Source of the DNA: Myxococcales bacterium
GTDB lineage: Bacteria; Myxococcota_A; Polyangia; Haliangiales; Haliangiaceae
Reading direction: 5' to 3'
Length of the DNA: 64,000 bases
NCBI GenBank assembly: GCA_028287115.1
Contig: JAQBQF010000091.1
Coordinates: 1-64,000 of the forward strand
Position numbers and translations under genes: made by a program. Below are positions 17,380 through 28,499 of the stretch, piece after piece. Each line of letters starts with the position of its first letter. Positions within the stretch are counted from its first letter, which is position 1. The notes beneath the pieces were generated by a model. That model did no database searches. It saw only the letters and a list, made by a program, of their open reading frames with translations, and had not been told where the DNA came from.

Positions 17380-18069
17380 ATGGCCGAAGCATTGACTCTA
17401 CGTCAGCGGGAAATCCTCGATTTCATTTCTTCTTCGATCGTGGATCGTGGTTTTCCCCCGACGTTGCGAGAGATCGGCGAGCACTTCCACATTCGCTCGA
17501 CCAACGGCGTCAACGACCACCTGAAAGCCCTCGAGAAGAAGGGCCACCTCCGGCGCGAAGACCTCAAGTCGCGCGCGATGCGCCCCGTGTTGCCGGACGG
17601 CAATGGCGAGCTGGTGCCGATGCGATCGCGGATCGCGCAAGGCACTGGTGATGTTCAGCTCGTCAGCAACGACGACGACATGGCCGAGATCCCGATCCTC
17701 GGTCGGGTCGCCGCCGGAACTCCCATCCTCGCGGTCGAGAACGTGTCGGATACTGTGCGTGTCGATCGCGTCTTGATCGGCGGCCATCGCGAAGTGTTCG
17801 GGCTTCGAATCGTCGGCGAGTCGATGATCGAAGACGGGATCTTCGACGGTGATTACGTGTTCGTGAAGAAGACGCCCACCGCGCGCTCCGGCGACATCGT
17901 GGTCGCGATGATCGAGGGTGAGGCGACCGTGAAGCGCTACTACCCCGAAGGCGACAAGATTCGGTTCCAGCCGGCAAATCAAAACATGATGCCGATCATC
18001 GTGCGCCGCGCCGACTTCAAGTCGGTCGACATCATCGGGATCGTGGTCGGCGTCTACAGGAAGCTCTGA
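17380..18069 (+). CDS. lexA: LexA, SOS response repressor
   Basis: A 229 aa self-cleaving repressor of DNA-damage genes. ATG 17380 is chosen because LexA proteins begin just before 'LTxRQxEILDFI'; GTG 17374 in the same frame is possible (+2 residues). The N-terminal winged helix ([39 protein letters not shown]) is followed by a linker, the cleavage site Ala112-Gly113 in VAAGTP, catalytic Ser148 in GESMIEDG, and catalytic Lys185 in EATVKRYYP. All catalytic elements are present. The linker with [20 protein letters not shown] is longer than in E. coli LexA (202 aa). Expression is probably autorepressed through the tandem operators upstream. Confidence 0.97.
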   Translation: MAEALTLRQREILDFISSSIVDRGFPPTLREIGEHFHIRSTNGVNDHLKALEKKGHLRREDLKSRAMRPVLPDGNGELVPMRSRIAQGTGDVQLVSNDDDMAEIPILGRVAAGTPILAVENVSDTVRVDRVLIGGHREVFGLRIVGESMIEDGIFDGDYVFVKKTPTARSGDIVVAMIEGEATVKRYYPEGDKIRFQPANQNMMPIIVRRADFKSVDIIGIVVGVYRKL

Positions 18070-18138
18070 ATGCTGCTCGTTCGTGCCTAGACGCCCGCTC
18101 GCACTGGCGATTTCGGGCAACGGCAATCGGCTCCGGCT

Positions 18139-20358
18139 ATGTCAAACTCAGGGCCGGTGGAACGCACGCGCGCATATCGCCGCCGCTGGCTCTGGGTTCC
18201 CGCACTCGTCTTCTCCGCCACCGCACAAGGAACCGCGATCGTCACGTACGAGGTGACGCGTCCGGCTCCAAAGCCGTGGCTCACGATCCGGCTTGATGGC
18301 CTTGGCGACGGACAGGTGATCGCGACGCGCGATGGCGAATCCGCTCCGTTCCTCCGCTGCTCGCAACCGCGCTGTGCGATCGAGCTCGCTCCCGGAACAT
18401 CGATCAAGTTGTCGGCGGTGCTCGGCGATGGCTCGACGTTCGGAGGCTATCGCCAGTATCCGATGCGCACGCCGAAACCACTCGTGCCGTGGCTGGGCGA
18501 TCCACTCGCGAGCTGCACGGCCGAAGATGCGGTGACCGCGGCGCTCCGGGGCGACGTTCGCGATTGTGCGCTGACGATGCACGCGGACACCGACGTGCTC
18601 GTCGAGTTCGGCGTCCAGCCCAAGCAGATCGACGTCGCCTTCGCGGATCCGGCAGCGCTCGACAAGCTGATCAAGCCGCTGACACCGACACCGCCGCCGT
18701 CGCCGATCGACGCCGAGAAGCTCGAGGAGAAGCCGATCGAGGTCGCGATCAATGTTCCGCCTCCGCCGAAGCTGATCAAGCCGCCACCACCACCACCGCC
18801 GCAACCGGCCGAGAAGAAACCGCCACCACCGCCTGTTCAGCCGCCGCCGAACATGACGATGGTCGAGGTCAAGGACAAGAACATCGTCGACAAGGCGCCC
18901 GACGACGCGAAGTTCCTCAGCGACAAGAACCGCGACGTCGCCGAAGAGACGCGCGCGACCAAGACCAACCTCGACAAAGAGTCGGAAGGGAAGAGCGAGG
19001 CCTCGAAGGAGAGCGACGATCACACGAGTGCAGAGATCGGCGGGCCCGACGACAAGATCCGTCAACTCGAAGAGACCAAGGCCACCACCGACCAGCGACT
19101 CAAGGAGACCGATCACTCGGGCAACAAGGAAGTCGCCAAGGGCGGCATTCAGGGCGAAGGCGGTAGGAACGGCGAAGAAGGCACGGGCGATCAGACTCCC
19201 GGTGTCCTGTCGATGCGCGGCATCGGTGGCCGCGGTCGGATCACCGAGCAAGGTGATGGCAAGAAGATCGGAAAGCGCGGGCTGCCAGGGATCAACACCG
19301 ACATGGCGTTCCAGGACTACGAGCGCATCATGGGTCGCGAGAAGGTCGACGACGAGCGTCAGGTCGCCGCGCGCAAGATGTCGAGCAAGAAGGGCCGCTG
19401 GGAGCGCAAGCTCGACGCGATCAAGAGCTCGCTCGAGAACTTCGTCCCCGACGTGCGCACCGGTAATCAGACGGCGCTCAAGACGCGGGCGCATCCGTAC
19501 GCGCTGTACATCGCGCGGATGCATCGCCGGATCCACGAGCTGTGGGGCTTTGGCTTCCTCGAGGAGCTCGACAACAAGGGCTCGGATTATCCGCTCAACG
19601 ATCCGAACCTGTGGGTCAACCTCGAGGTCTCGGTCAATCCCGATGGCACCGTCCACAAGGTCACGATCGCGAAGACGTCGGGCAAGACCGAGTTCGACGT
19701 CGCCGCGGTCGACACCATCATCTCGGGCGGCCCGTACGAAGCGACACCGGAAGCGATTCGCTCCGTCGACGGTCGGATCTACTTGCGATGGGGCTTCTAT
19801 CGCAACTGGCGCCAGTGCGGCACGTTCAACGTCGAGCCTTACATCCTCACCGAGGTCGCCGACGATGGCGGCGTCGGTGTGCTCGATGACGGCGCGATGG
19901 TGAAGAACACGGCGCACGTTCCCGGCAAGCGGAAAACACTACCGCCCGTCGGCGACAAGACGGTCACCCCGGACGACGGTCTCGCGAAGCAGAAGGTCTC
20001 GCCCGACTCGTCGATCACCGACAAGCAGGCGTTGTTCGCGGCGAACTTGTGGGTCAGCGCGTTCGCAACCGCCGCGGTCGACAAGCTCGTGAAGTACTCG
20101 ACGGTGCCGTTCTACGCAGGCGGTCAGATCGCCGCGCAGACCGCCGGCGACCTCAAAGAGATGTACAGCGGGCTCGTGGTCGAGTCCGGACCCATGAAGG
20201 ACTGGAAGCTGCTGTCACCGAACGAGTATTCGAGCGGCAGCGGCTCGTTGCCCGATGGCAACGTCGTGCTGCAAGTCCGCACGGCGAAGGAATCCTTCGC
20301 GGTGGTGCTCACGCGCACCAAGTCCGGCGAGTATCGCGCGACGCAGCTCGCGCGTTAG
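18139..20358 (+). CDS. TonB/AgmX-like energy-transducer-type protein
   Basis: A 739 aa protein with an N-terminal signal-anchor (RRRWLWVPALVFSATAQGTA), a small Cys-containing domain (FLRCSQPRCAIELAPG), then Pro-rich tracts (PPPPPKL, PPPPPPPQP) and a charged stretch with 'MVEVKDKNIVDKAPDDAKFLSDKNRDV', a phrase typical of myxobacterial TonB-family proteins. A Gly/Glu/Lys-rich region precedes the C-terminal TonB-like fold (about 475-570: VNLEVSVNPDGTVHKVTIAKTSG). After it comes an extra C-terminal part of about 150 residues (from about 585) with 'KQALFAANLWVSAFATAAVDKLVKYS', perhaps an NTF2-like or SH3-like module. It would span the periplasm from the inner membrane. No exbB/exbD or receptor is adjacent, so the partner is unknown. 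Confidence 0.82.
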   Translation: MSNSGPVERTRAYRRRWLWVPALVFSATAQGTAIVTYEVTRPAPKPWLTIRLDGLGDGQVIATRDGESAPFLRCSQPRCAIELAPGTSIKLSAVLGDGSTFGGYRQYPMRTPKPLVPWLGDPLASCTAEDAVTAALRGDVRDCALTMHADTDVLVEFGVQPKQIDVAFADPAALDKLIKPLTPTPPPSPIDAEKLEEKPIEVAINVPPPPKLIKPPPPPPPQPAEKKPPPPPVQPPPNMTMVEVKDKNIVDKAPDDAKFLSDKNRDVAEETRATKTNLDKESEGKSEASKESDDHTSAEIGGPDDKIRQLEETKATTDQRLKETDHSGNKEVAKGGIQGEGGRNGEEGTGDQTPGVLSMRGIGGRGRITEQGDGKKIGKRGLPGINTDMAFQDYERIMGREKVDDERQVAARKMSSKKGRWERKLDAIKSSLENFVPDVRTGNQTALKTRAHPYALYIARMHRRIHELWGFGFLEELDNKGSDYPLNDPNLWVNLEVSVNPDGTVHKVTIAKTSGKTEFDVAAVDTIISGGPYEATPEAIRSVDGRIYLRWGFYRNWRQCGTFNVEPYILTEVADDGGVGVLDDGAMVKNTAHVPGKRKTLPPVGDKTVTPDDGLAKQKVSPDSSITDKQALFAANLWVSAFATAAVDKLVKYSTVPFYAGGQIAAQTAGDLKEMYSGLVVESGPMKDWKLLSPNEYSSGSGSLPDGNVVLQVRTAKESFAVVLTRTKSGEYRATQLAR

Positions 20359-20386
20359 TCCCCATACCCACCGCTCCCATTCGATC

Positions 20387-20403
20387 GCGGAGCTAAGCTC
20401 CGC
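20387..20403. terminator. GC-rich hairpin between convergent genes
   Basis: GCGGAGCT-A-AGCTCCGC is a perfect inverted repeat in the 50-bp gap between the TonB-like gene and the cold-shock gene, which converge here. It could end transcription of either. No U-run follows on either strand, so it is at best an atypical terminator. Confidence 0.5.
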
Positions 20404-20408
20404 CCCCG

Positions 20409-20615
20409 TCAGATCATTTTGAGGATCTTTGCGGCGAACAAGCCCTTCGGGCCTTGCGCCTCTTCGTACTCGACGGTTTGTCCTTGGTTGAGCGTACGGA
20501 ACCCCTCGCCCGTGATCGACGAGTAATGGACGAACACGTCCTTCCCGTCATCCTGCCGGCTGATGAAGCCATACCCCTTGGCATCGTTGAACCACTTCAC
20601 TGTACCCAGCGCCAT
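20409..20615 (-). CDS. CspA-family cold-shock protein
   Basis: A 68 aa single-stranded nucleic-acid-binding OB-fold protein. The start at 20615 is fixed by GGAGG 8 nt upstream and by homology (MALGTVKWFNDAKGYGFI); the frame is open 15 codons further but without a ribosome site. RNP1 (KGYGFI) and RNP2 (VFVHYSSI) are intact. The last residues KGLFAAKILKMI replace the usual 'KGPQAANVxxL'. It acts as an RNA chaperone or antiterminator. The upstream sequence (20616 to about 20800) is less GC-rich than the rest of the window and may be a structured leader, as in other csp mRNAs. Confidence 0.95.
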   Translation of the reverse strand: MALGTVKWFNDAKGYGFISRQDDGKDVFVHYSSITGEGFRTLNQGQTVEYEEAQGPKGLFAAKILKMI

Positions 20616-20948
20616 CTGTACTGCCTCCACAAATGCGACCGACACCCGCTTGGTCGCCACCTAACGGTTGAAACATTGCGAGCGTCTGCTCTCAACAACA
20701 ATTTCCGAGAAAGCGATCTGGATCTGGAATTGTTCACCCTGACGGAAACACTCGAAAACCCACGAGTAACCACGCTGACACCGATCTCGCCGATCATTAA
20801 GAACAACCGGGGGGTGCCATGCGTTTCCAATGGCTGCATGAGCCGGAGGTTGCGGCGTAGGGGCAGGCTCGTCGCGGCGCCCGGCGAAACGGCGTTGGAA
20901 ATCGCGACGCGGTCTTCACTCACCGACCGTGTGCGAAGATTGACGCCG
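20616..20948. other. divergent gap with cold-shock leader
   Basis: This 333-bp stretch lies between the minus-strand cold-shock gene and the plus-strand propeller gene. Its middle (about 20680-20830) is relatively AT-rich, with AACAACAATTTC and ATTAAGAACAA, and should contain both promoters and the cold-shock 5' leader. The ribosome-binding GGAGG of the cold-shock gene is at its left end. I could not fix -10/-35 elements with confidence. No gene is supported here. Confidence 0.5.
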
Positions 20949-22982
20949 ATGCGTACGAGCGTTCCACGCGTGGGCCTGGCCTGCATCATCATCGCGTTCA
21001 TGCAGGCGGCGCCGGCGCCGGCGGGTCCGCACGATGCACCTCGAGCTCCTCCGACGCCGCGCGCGCCTTCGCCGACGCCGAGCGCGAAGCCCGCGATCTC
21101 CGCGCCGCACGGCGGCGTGATCGAGATCGTCGCGATCACACCAGACGCGACCGCGGCGTTGACCTCGGACGAGCTCGGAGGCTCGCGCCTGTGGCCGACA
21201 CTCGATGGCACGCGCGAGCCGCTGCTCGTCCAGCTGCCGAACGCTCGCGAGCTCGCATTCACTCGGCGCGCCGACGGCTATGCCGTGATCGCGCTCGATG
21301 CGGCCGGCGGCATCATCGTGGCGATGCTCGATGCCCGAGGCCAGACGAGGTCGCATCGCAGCCTGCCGATCGAACCGGGGTTCGTGGAGATCGTCGCGAC
21401 CGAGGCCGGCGTGCTCGGTTGGCGCAAAGATCAAACGCTCGTGCTGTTCGGAGACGACGGCACGCCGAAAAGCCTGCTCAAGACGGAGGCGGGTCAACAT
21501 GTCGTGGCGATCGCCGCGGCGGGCAAGGTCGCGGTCGCGGCGATCGAGACCGCGGTTGAAGGTGTCCGGCGCGTGCGATCGCTGTCGCTCGAGCCGAAGC
21601 TCGCGTGGGGAAATGTTCTCGAAGTCGGTCCGCGCGTCGGCGGCGAGATCGCGATCTCACCCAACGGTGAGTGGCTGGCATCGATCGAGGTCGTCGCCGC
21701 AACCGGCGCGCGCAAGATCCTGATCTCGAACGCCGCGCACAAGGGAACCGGCCCGACCGAGCAAGAAGCGGGCGATACCACCGAGCTGGCATTCCTCGAT
21801 GACAATCATCTGATGCTTGCCGGGCCGAGCGGGACCCAGATCGCGTCGTTCACATTTGGCGCGACCTCGTCGGTCGCTGCGTTGCCGAATCCCGCGACCG
21901 GCGCGCACGCACCACACGCGGTGCTGGCGGTCGCGAGCGGGCTCGCCCTCGTTGGCTTCGATGGCGAGCTTCAAGTCGTCACGCCCAAGGCAACCCAGTA
22001 CCTCGGTTACGCGCTCTCGGCGCCGAAGCTCGTGCGGACCGCGGGCGCAGGCGAGCTCGTGATCGGAATCGGGACGGACTTCATGCGCCTCGATCACTCG
22101 CTCGAGGTCGCGAGCACCGTGAGCGTACCGACGCCGCCCGGGATCGGCCCCGCGGAGCTGCGCTGGCTTGGGGGCTCCGAGTGGCTCGCGGAGGCGACGA
22201 AGGAAGACGGCAAGACCGCGCTGATGCTGCTCGATCTGCAACGCGGCACGCCAAGCGAGCTACGGTCGAACCTGACGTCGGTGGAGCTCCTGCTGTACGA
22301 GCCGAGCACGAATCTGTTGACGCTCTCGATGAACGCGGCGCCCGAGGTCGACAGGTTCGATCCCGCGACGCACAAGCTCGAGAAGCTCGGCACGCTGCCC
22401 AAGTCGAAACCGTACGAGCAGACCGAGCTCGTGCCTGTGTCTCCCAAGCTCGCCAATGGTGCTCAGATCTTGCGCGTGACGATGCGCGATCGCGTCACGA
22501 TCCAGTGGCTGCACGATCCTCGCGCGCTCGACCAGGCGTCCTCGACGGTGACCGTCGAAGGCTCGCTCGCAGCGACGGACGCCGCGGGCCACGCGTACGT
22601 GTGGCGCAACGTGCCCGCGGGCCGACTCGAGCTCGGGATCTATAGCGACGGCAAGGCGATCGGCGTGCTGCCGACGGAAGGGCCGGTGACGCTCTGGCCC
22701 GATCCGACGGGGACTCGTGTCGCCGAAGTCGGTGCACGCAACGTCATGCTCTACACGCTCGACGGCAAGCGCGTCTGGAATCTCGAAATTCCGACGATGA
22801 CCGAAGCGCTCTGGGCCGACGATGATTCGCTCGCGGTGATCAGTGCTGCCGGGATCGCGCGACTCGATGCCAAGACAGGCACCGTGACGGCCGCGCGATG
22901 CGGCTGGGGTTTCGGGCTGTCGCCGAAGCCGCATCCTCCGAACCCGCGAATCGAACCGCTCTGCACGCAGCTCGCTCACTGA
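20949..22982 (+). CDS. exported beta-propeller-like protein
   Basis: A 677 aa protein. ATG 20949 begins a signal sequence (MRTSVPRVGLACIIIAFMQAAPAPA) followed by a Pro/Ala-rich linker; the frame is open upstream but lacks coding character. The mature part is built of repeating four-strand-like units with phrases such as 'IAISPNGEWLASIE', 'ELAFLDDNHLMLAG' and 'LWPDPTGTRVAEVGARNVMLYTLDGKRVWNLE', the pattern of WD40-like or quinoprotein-like propellers. No catalytic motif is seen. It probably acts in the periplasm or at the surface as a binding platform. Its end overlaps the end of the convergent barrel gene by 7 nt. Function unknown. Confidence 0.75.
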   Translation: MRTSVPRVGLACIIIAFMQAAPAPAGPHDAPRAPPTPRAPSPTPSAKPAISAPHGGVIEIVAITPDATAALTSDELGGSRLWPTLDGTREPLLVQLPNARELAFTRRADGYAVIALDAAGGIIVAMLDARGQTRSHRSLPIEPGFVEIVATEAGVLGWRKDQTLVLFGDDGTPKSLLKTEAGQHVVAIAAAGKVAVAAIETAVEGVRRVRSLSLEPKLAWGNVLEVGPRVGGEIAISPNGEWLASIEVVAATGARKILISNAAHKGTGPTEQEAGDTTELAFLDDNHLMLAGPSGTQIASFTFGATSSVAALPNPATGAHAPHAVLAVASGLALVGFDGELQVVTPKATQYLGYALSAPKLVRTAGAGELVIGIGTDFMRLDHSLEVASTVSVPTPPGIGPAELRWLGGSEWLAEATKEDGKTALMLLDLQRGTPSELRSNLTSVELLLYEPSTNLLTLSMNAAPEVDRFDPATHKLEKLGTLPKSKPYEQTELVPVSPKLANGAQILRVTMRDRVTIQWLHDPRALDQASSTVTVEGSLAATDAAGHAYVWRNVPAGRLELGIYSDGKAIGVLPTEGPVTLWPDPTGTRVAEVGARNVMLYTLDGKRVWNLEIPTMTEALWADDDSLAVISAAGIARLDAKTGTVTAARCGWGFGLSPKPHPPNPRIEPLCTQLAH

Positions 22983-23695
22983 GCGGGAGGCAGCGCCGCA
23001 GGCGTGGCACTCGGCGGTGCGGCCGAAGGCGGCAGCACGGGTGTCGGCATCGGCTCCGGCACGAGCGCCGGCGTACGCCGACCGCCACCGAACCGGAAGC
23101 TCATCTCGAAGGTCAGGTAGTTCTGCGAGAACGACGACGTCTGTTGCACGCCTCCCACCATCTGATGGACCTCGATGCTCGCGCCGAGGATCGCGTTGTA
23201 CGTCGCAGCCAAGCGCATCCGCCCGAGGTCGATCCCGATCTGCGGTGCGACGCCGAAGTAACGCCCGCCCGTCTGATCGATCGACGCGCTCGCCATGCCG
23301 GTCGAGATCGACTGGCTGGCGATCGTGTAGAAGCCGAGGCCGAACCCGACAAACGGTCGCACGGAGCCGGTCGACGCCAGGTACTCGCCTTTCGCGAGCA
23401 CGTTCGCGGCGGCCGCCATGCTCATGCTGACGTTGTCGCCGGCGGCCGCAATATGACCACCGAACATCACCGCCGCTTCGAACCGCGCACCGATCGCGAT
23501 CTGATTCGTGAGCAAGAATTTCGGTTCGAACACCGCACCAAAGCCACCGCGCCCGCTCGACGAGACATACGTCCCGGTCAGGCCGGAGTCGAACCGGAAC
23601 GGCTCGAAGTCCTGCGCTTGGGCGTGCGCGGCGCGTGCGCCCGCAAGCATGGTCGAAACGGTGATGGCTGCTGCAACGAGTCTATTGAAGTGCAT
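22976..23695 (-). CDS. outer-membrane beta-barrel protein with Pro-rich C-terminal tail
   Basis: A 239 aa protein. The start at 23695 is supported by a GGGGAGAG ribosome site a few bases upstream and by the signal peptide MHFNRLVAAAITVSTMLAGARAAHAQ-AQ. The mature part is an eight-strand-type small barrel (OmpA/OprF or PagP-like size): FDSGLTGTYV, GAVFEPKFLL, IGARFEAAVMF, RPFVGFGLGFYTI, YFGVAPQIGIDL, LAATYNAILGA, NYLTFEMSFRFGGG. The last strand is followed by about 35 Pro/Ala-rich residues (PMPTPVLPPSAAPPSATPAA), so the barrel does not end at its last strand as usual. The tail could reach peptidoglycan or the surface. Function unknown. Confidence 0.8.
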   Translation of the reverse strand: MHFNRLVAAAITVSTMLAGARAAHAQAQDFEPFRFDSGLTGTYVSSSGRGGFGAVFEPKFLLTNQIAIGARFEAAVMFGGHIAAAGDNVSMSMAAAANVLAKGEYLASTGSVRPFVGFGLGFYTIASQSISTGMASASIDQTGGRYFGVAPQIGIDLGRMRLAATYNAILGASIEVHQMVGGVQQTSSFSQNYLTFEMSFRFGGGRRTPALVPEPMPTPVLPPSAAPPSATPAALPPAQ

Positions 23696-23831
23696 GTGCT
23701 CTCCCCAAGTGACGGCGTCCGACCTTCGTGCAACGTGAAGGCCGTCACAGGACGACAACAGTTACGGACAAGTACGCGACCGGGCTTACGCTGTGGGGTG
23801 CTGGGGATACGCCACAGATCGTGAACGCCGC

Positions 23832-24353
23832 TTACCAGCGGGCGACAAGCATCGCGCCTGCGGCCAGCGCGAGCCGGGTGCTCTCGACGCCGTCGATCAC
23901 GAGGTACGCGCCCGAGTCGAGTGCAACTCCGAGCGGCCCGACCACGGCGATCGTCGTTCGGATGCCGCCGCCGAGCAGGGGTGCGCGCTGATCGAGATCG
24001 ACGCCGATGTCGCCGTGAAGATCGACCACGATGCGCGGGCGAGCCGCTCCGGCTTCATAGACGAGGCCTGCGCAGGCAAGCCCGTGATGATCGTGATCGA
24101 AGCCGCGCCAGGCGAGCAGGGCGCCGAACCGACTGGCGGGCTCGACGTCGACCTCGAGCTCGTAGCGATTGCGATCGCCGCGGTCACCGGTGAGGAGCAA
24201 CGTCGTGCCGGCGCCGACGCTGCCGTGCCACGGGCGATCTGCGAACGCCGGTGTCGCGAGCAGACTCAGATTGGCCGCAAAGGCGCAAAGCACGCAAACA
24301 TCGGACAAAGAAGGTCCAGGCAGTCGGGCCGCGAGCGCGGCGACCGCCTTCAC
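23832..24353 (-). CDS. small exported protein, last gene of the sigma factor-SctV operon
   Basis: A 173 aa protein whose ATG (24353-24351) overlaps the stop of the SctV gene, so it is translationally coupled. It has a signal peptide (core VCVLCAFAANLSLLATP, cleavage after AFA). The mature part has alternating strands (GSVGAGTTLLLTG, RNRYELEVDVEP, IVVDLHGDIGVDLD, RTTIAVVGPLGVALDSGAYLVIDG) like a small outer-membrane barrel or beta-sandwich. The signal core (residues 19-27) is encoded by a copy of the dispersed 'cgcaaaggcgcaaag' repeat (24273-24299). No family recognised. Its place after an export-gate gene could mean a related envelope role, but that is a guess. Confidence 0.7.
   Translation of the reverse strand: MKAVAALAARLPGPSLSDVCVLCAFAANLSLLATPAFADRPWHGSVGAGTTLLLTGDRGDRNRYELEVDVEPASRFGALLAWRGFDHDHHGLACAGLVYEAGAARPRIVVDLHGDIGVDLDQRAPLLGGGIRTTIAVVGPLGVALDSGAYLVIDGVESTRLALAAGAMLVARW
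24273..24299 (+). repeat. dispersed repeat unit inside a signal-peptide coding region
   Basis: GGCCGCAAAGGCGCAAAG followed by CACGCAAAC is the same kind of unit as the inverted pair near 16.5 kb. Read on the minus strand it encodes VCVLCAFAA, the hydrophobic core of the signal peptide of the small exported protein. Confidence 0.6.
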
Positions 24354-26235
24354 GCCACGTCGATCCGGCCGGCGGTCGTCAGCGAGGTCCCGGGTGCGAG
24401 CTCGTGCGCGGAGAGGATCGCGACCTCGGGGAGCTCGGGCTCGAGCAAGCTGCGCAGGTGCCGGCGGACATCGCCGCTGGCGAGAATCACCGCGGGCTTG
24501 TCGCCGAGCTTGTTGCGGACCGCACTGACGATGTCGTGCGCGATCGCGGGCTCGAGGGCGAGGACCTGGCCGCCATCGCGGCGATCGATCGCGGTGCGCA
24601 CGGCCTCCTCGATCATCGTGTCGACGGTGTAGACGACGAGCTGGCCGCGCGGAGCCCAGCGAGCGCTGATCTGGCGGCGAAGCTGCCCTCGCAGATGTTC
24701 GACGAGCGCGGGGACCGTCTGTGCCGCGAAGCCGCCGGCCGGCGCGGGGGCGAGCGCGATTGCTTCGAGGACCGCGGCGATGTCATCGATCGGAACCTGC
24801 TCGCGCGCGAGCTGGCGCAAGACGTCCGCGAGCACGGGCAGCGTCACGATGCGCGGCACGACCTCGCGCACGAGCACCGGTGAGTGTGCGGCGGCTTGGT
24901 CGACGAGCGCGGCGGTGCGATCGACGCCGATCAGCTCCGGAACCAGTTGCGCAAGCGCATTCGGCAGCCAGTCGCGCAGGGCCGCGACGGGATCGCCACT
25001 CGCGCGCGACCACGCCACCGGCGTCCCGTCGAGCGCGAGCGCGAGCTCATCGGTCGCGAGCTCGCTATCTTGCGCGACGGCGAGCGGAGCGAGCGGCAGC
25101 CCCGATCGCGAACCAACGGTCGCGCGAACCTCGGCGAGCATCGTGTGGAGCTCGACGCTTCGCGTGACCAGCGATCCATGCAGGCGCGGTGAGACTCGCA
25201 GTGTGATCCTGCTGTGATCCGGACCAGGCTCGTCGAGGGTCGCCGTGACCCGAGGCCGCGCGCGCGCGGCGATCACGGCGAATCCGGCGGCAAATCCGCC
25301 GAGCAACAGGAACGGCGCGAGCGGCAGCCCAGGCACGAGCGCTAGGCCGAGCAGCAAGATCGCGGCGCCGGCGAGCGCGCGCGGTGAGCCGGTGAGCTGC
25401 GTGCCGAGATCCTCGCCGAGCGAGCGGTCACCCGAGCTGGCGACCCGCGTGACGAGCAGGCCCGACGCGACGGCGACGAGCAGCGACGGAATCTGCGCGA
25501 CGAGGCCGGCGCCGATCGACAGCAGCGAGTACGTCCGGATCGCCTCGCCGGCGGTCATCCCGCGGCTACCGATCCCGATCGCGAGCCCGCCGACGAGATT
25601 GATCACGACGATCATGATCGCGGCGACGGCGTCGCCTTTGACGAACCGCATCGCGCCGTCCATCGCGCCATACAGCTGCGACTCGCGTTCGAGATCGCCG
25701 CGGCGCTTGCGCGCCGTGTCGGCATCGATCGAGCCCGTCCGCAGCTCGGCATCGATCGCCATCTGCTTGCCGGGCATCGCATCGAGCGCGAACCGCGCCG
25801 CGACCTCGGCGACTCGCTCGGCACCGCGCGCGACCACGACGAGCTGCACGATCGTGATCACGGCGAACACGACGAGCCCGACGATCAGGTTTCCGGAGAC
25901 CACCGAAGATCCGAACGCGCGCACGACGCTGCCGGCATCCGCATCGGCGAGCACGAGCCGCGTCGTCGAGACCTCGAGACCGACGCGAAACAGCGTCGTC
26001 ACCACGAGCAGCGTCGGAAACGACGCGAACCGCAGCGGCGACTCCGTGAACAGCGACGCCATGAGCAGCAGCACGGCGACGCCGATGTTGAGCGTCAGAA
26101 GCCCATCGAGGAGGGGCCGCGGGAGCGGCACGATCAACATCACGACGACCGCGATCACGAGGGCCGCGATCGCGAGCTCGGCTACCCCGCGGGGCGAAGT
26201 GAATTCGCCCCGCTCCATCTCGGGCCGGACACGCT

Positions 26236-26239
<4 letters not shown>
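24350..26239 (-). CDS. sctV: SctV/FlhA-family type III export gate protein (orphan)
   Basis: A 629 aa FHIPEP-family protein, the large export-gate component of flagellar and injectisome type III secretion. The N-terminal half has seven to eight TM segments (LAIAALVIAVVVMLIVPLP, LNIGVAVLLLMASLF, NLIVGLVVFAVITIVQLVVVARG and so on) and the family core with PGKQMAIDAEL, followed by RKRRGDLERESQLYGAMDGAMRFVKGDA, the FHIPEP signature region. The C-terminal cytoplasmic half (about 330-629) has the expected subdomains but is somewhat short. Its start overlaps the stop of the sigma-factor gene (26236-26239) and its stop overlaps the next ORF, making a coupled operon. No SctR/S/T/U/N genes are present here; they may lie elsewhere or be absent. 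Injectisome-type is favoured over FlhA by the lack of flagellar neighbours. Confidence 0.9.
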
Positions 26240-27216
<977 letters not shown>

Positions 27217-27240
27217 GGATTAGGCCCCAGGTGACACCGA

Positions 27241-27270
27241 TTGGTCAAACTCGATGTGAACGGCTACAAT
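27241..27270 (+). promoter_or_regulatory. candidate promoter of the ClpX-like gene
   Basis: TTGGTC (27241-27246) and TACAAT (27265-27270, 5 of 6 matches to the -10 consensus) are 18 nt apart in the divergent gap. The -10 lies only 10 nt before the ATG at 27281, so a transcript from it would be leaderless or nearly so; no ribosome site is visible there, which agrees. Confidence 0.45.
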
Positions 27271-27280
27271 TCGTCGTCGG

Positions 27281-28426
<1,146 letters not shown>

Positions 28427-28499
28427 ACCCGGCAAGACCTGGAACGACCTCACGCTGCGGACCGCTGATTACCGGGCTGCCGCATGTCATGCTCCGGCC

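Noticed and set aside
20454..20948. N-terminal extension of the propeller protein into the cold-shock region
   Set aside because: The extension runs antisense over the cold-shock gene and its leader; a good signal peptide starts at 20949.
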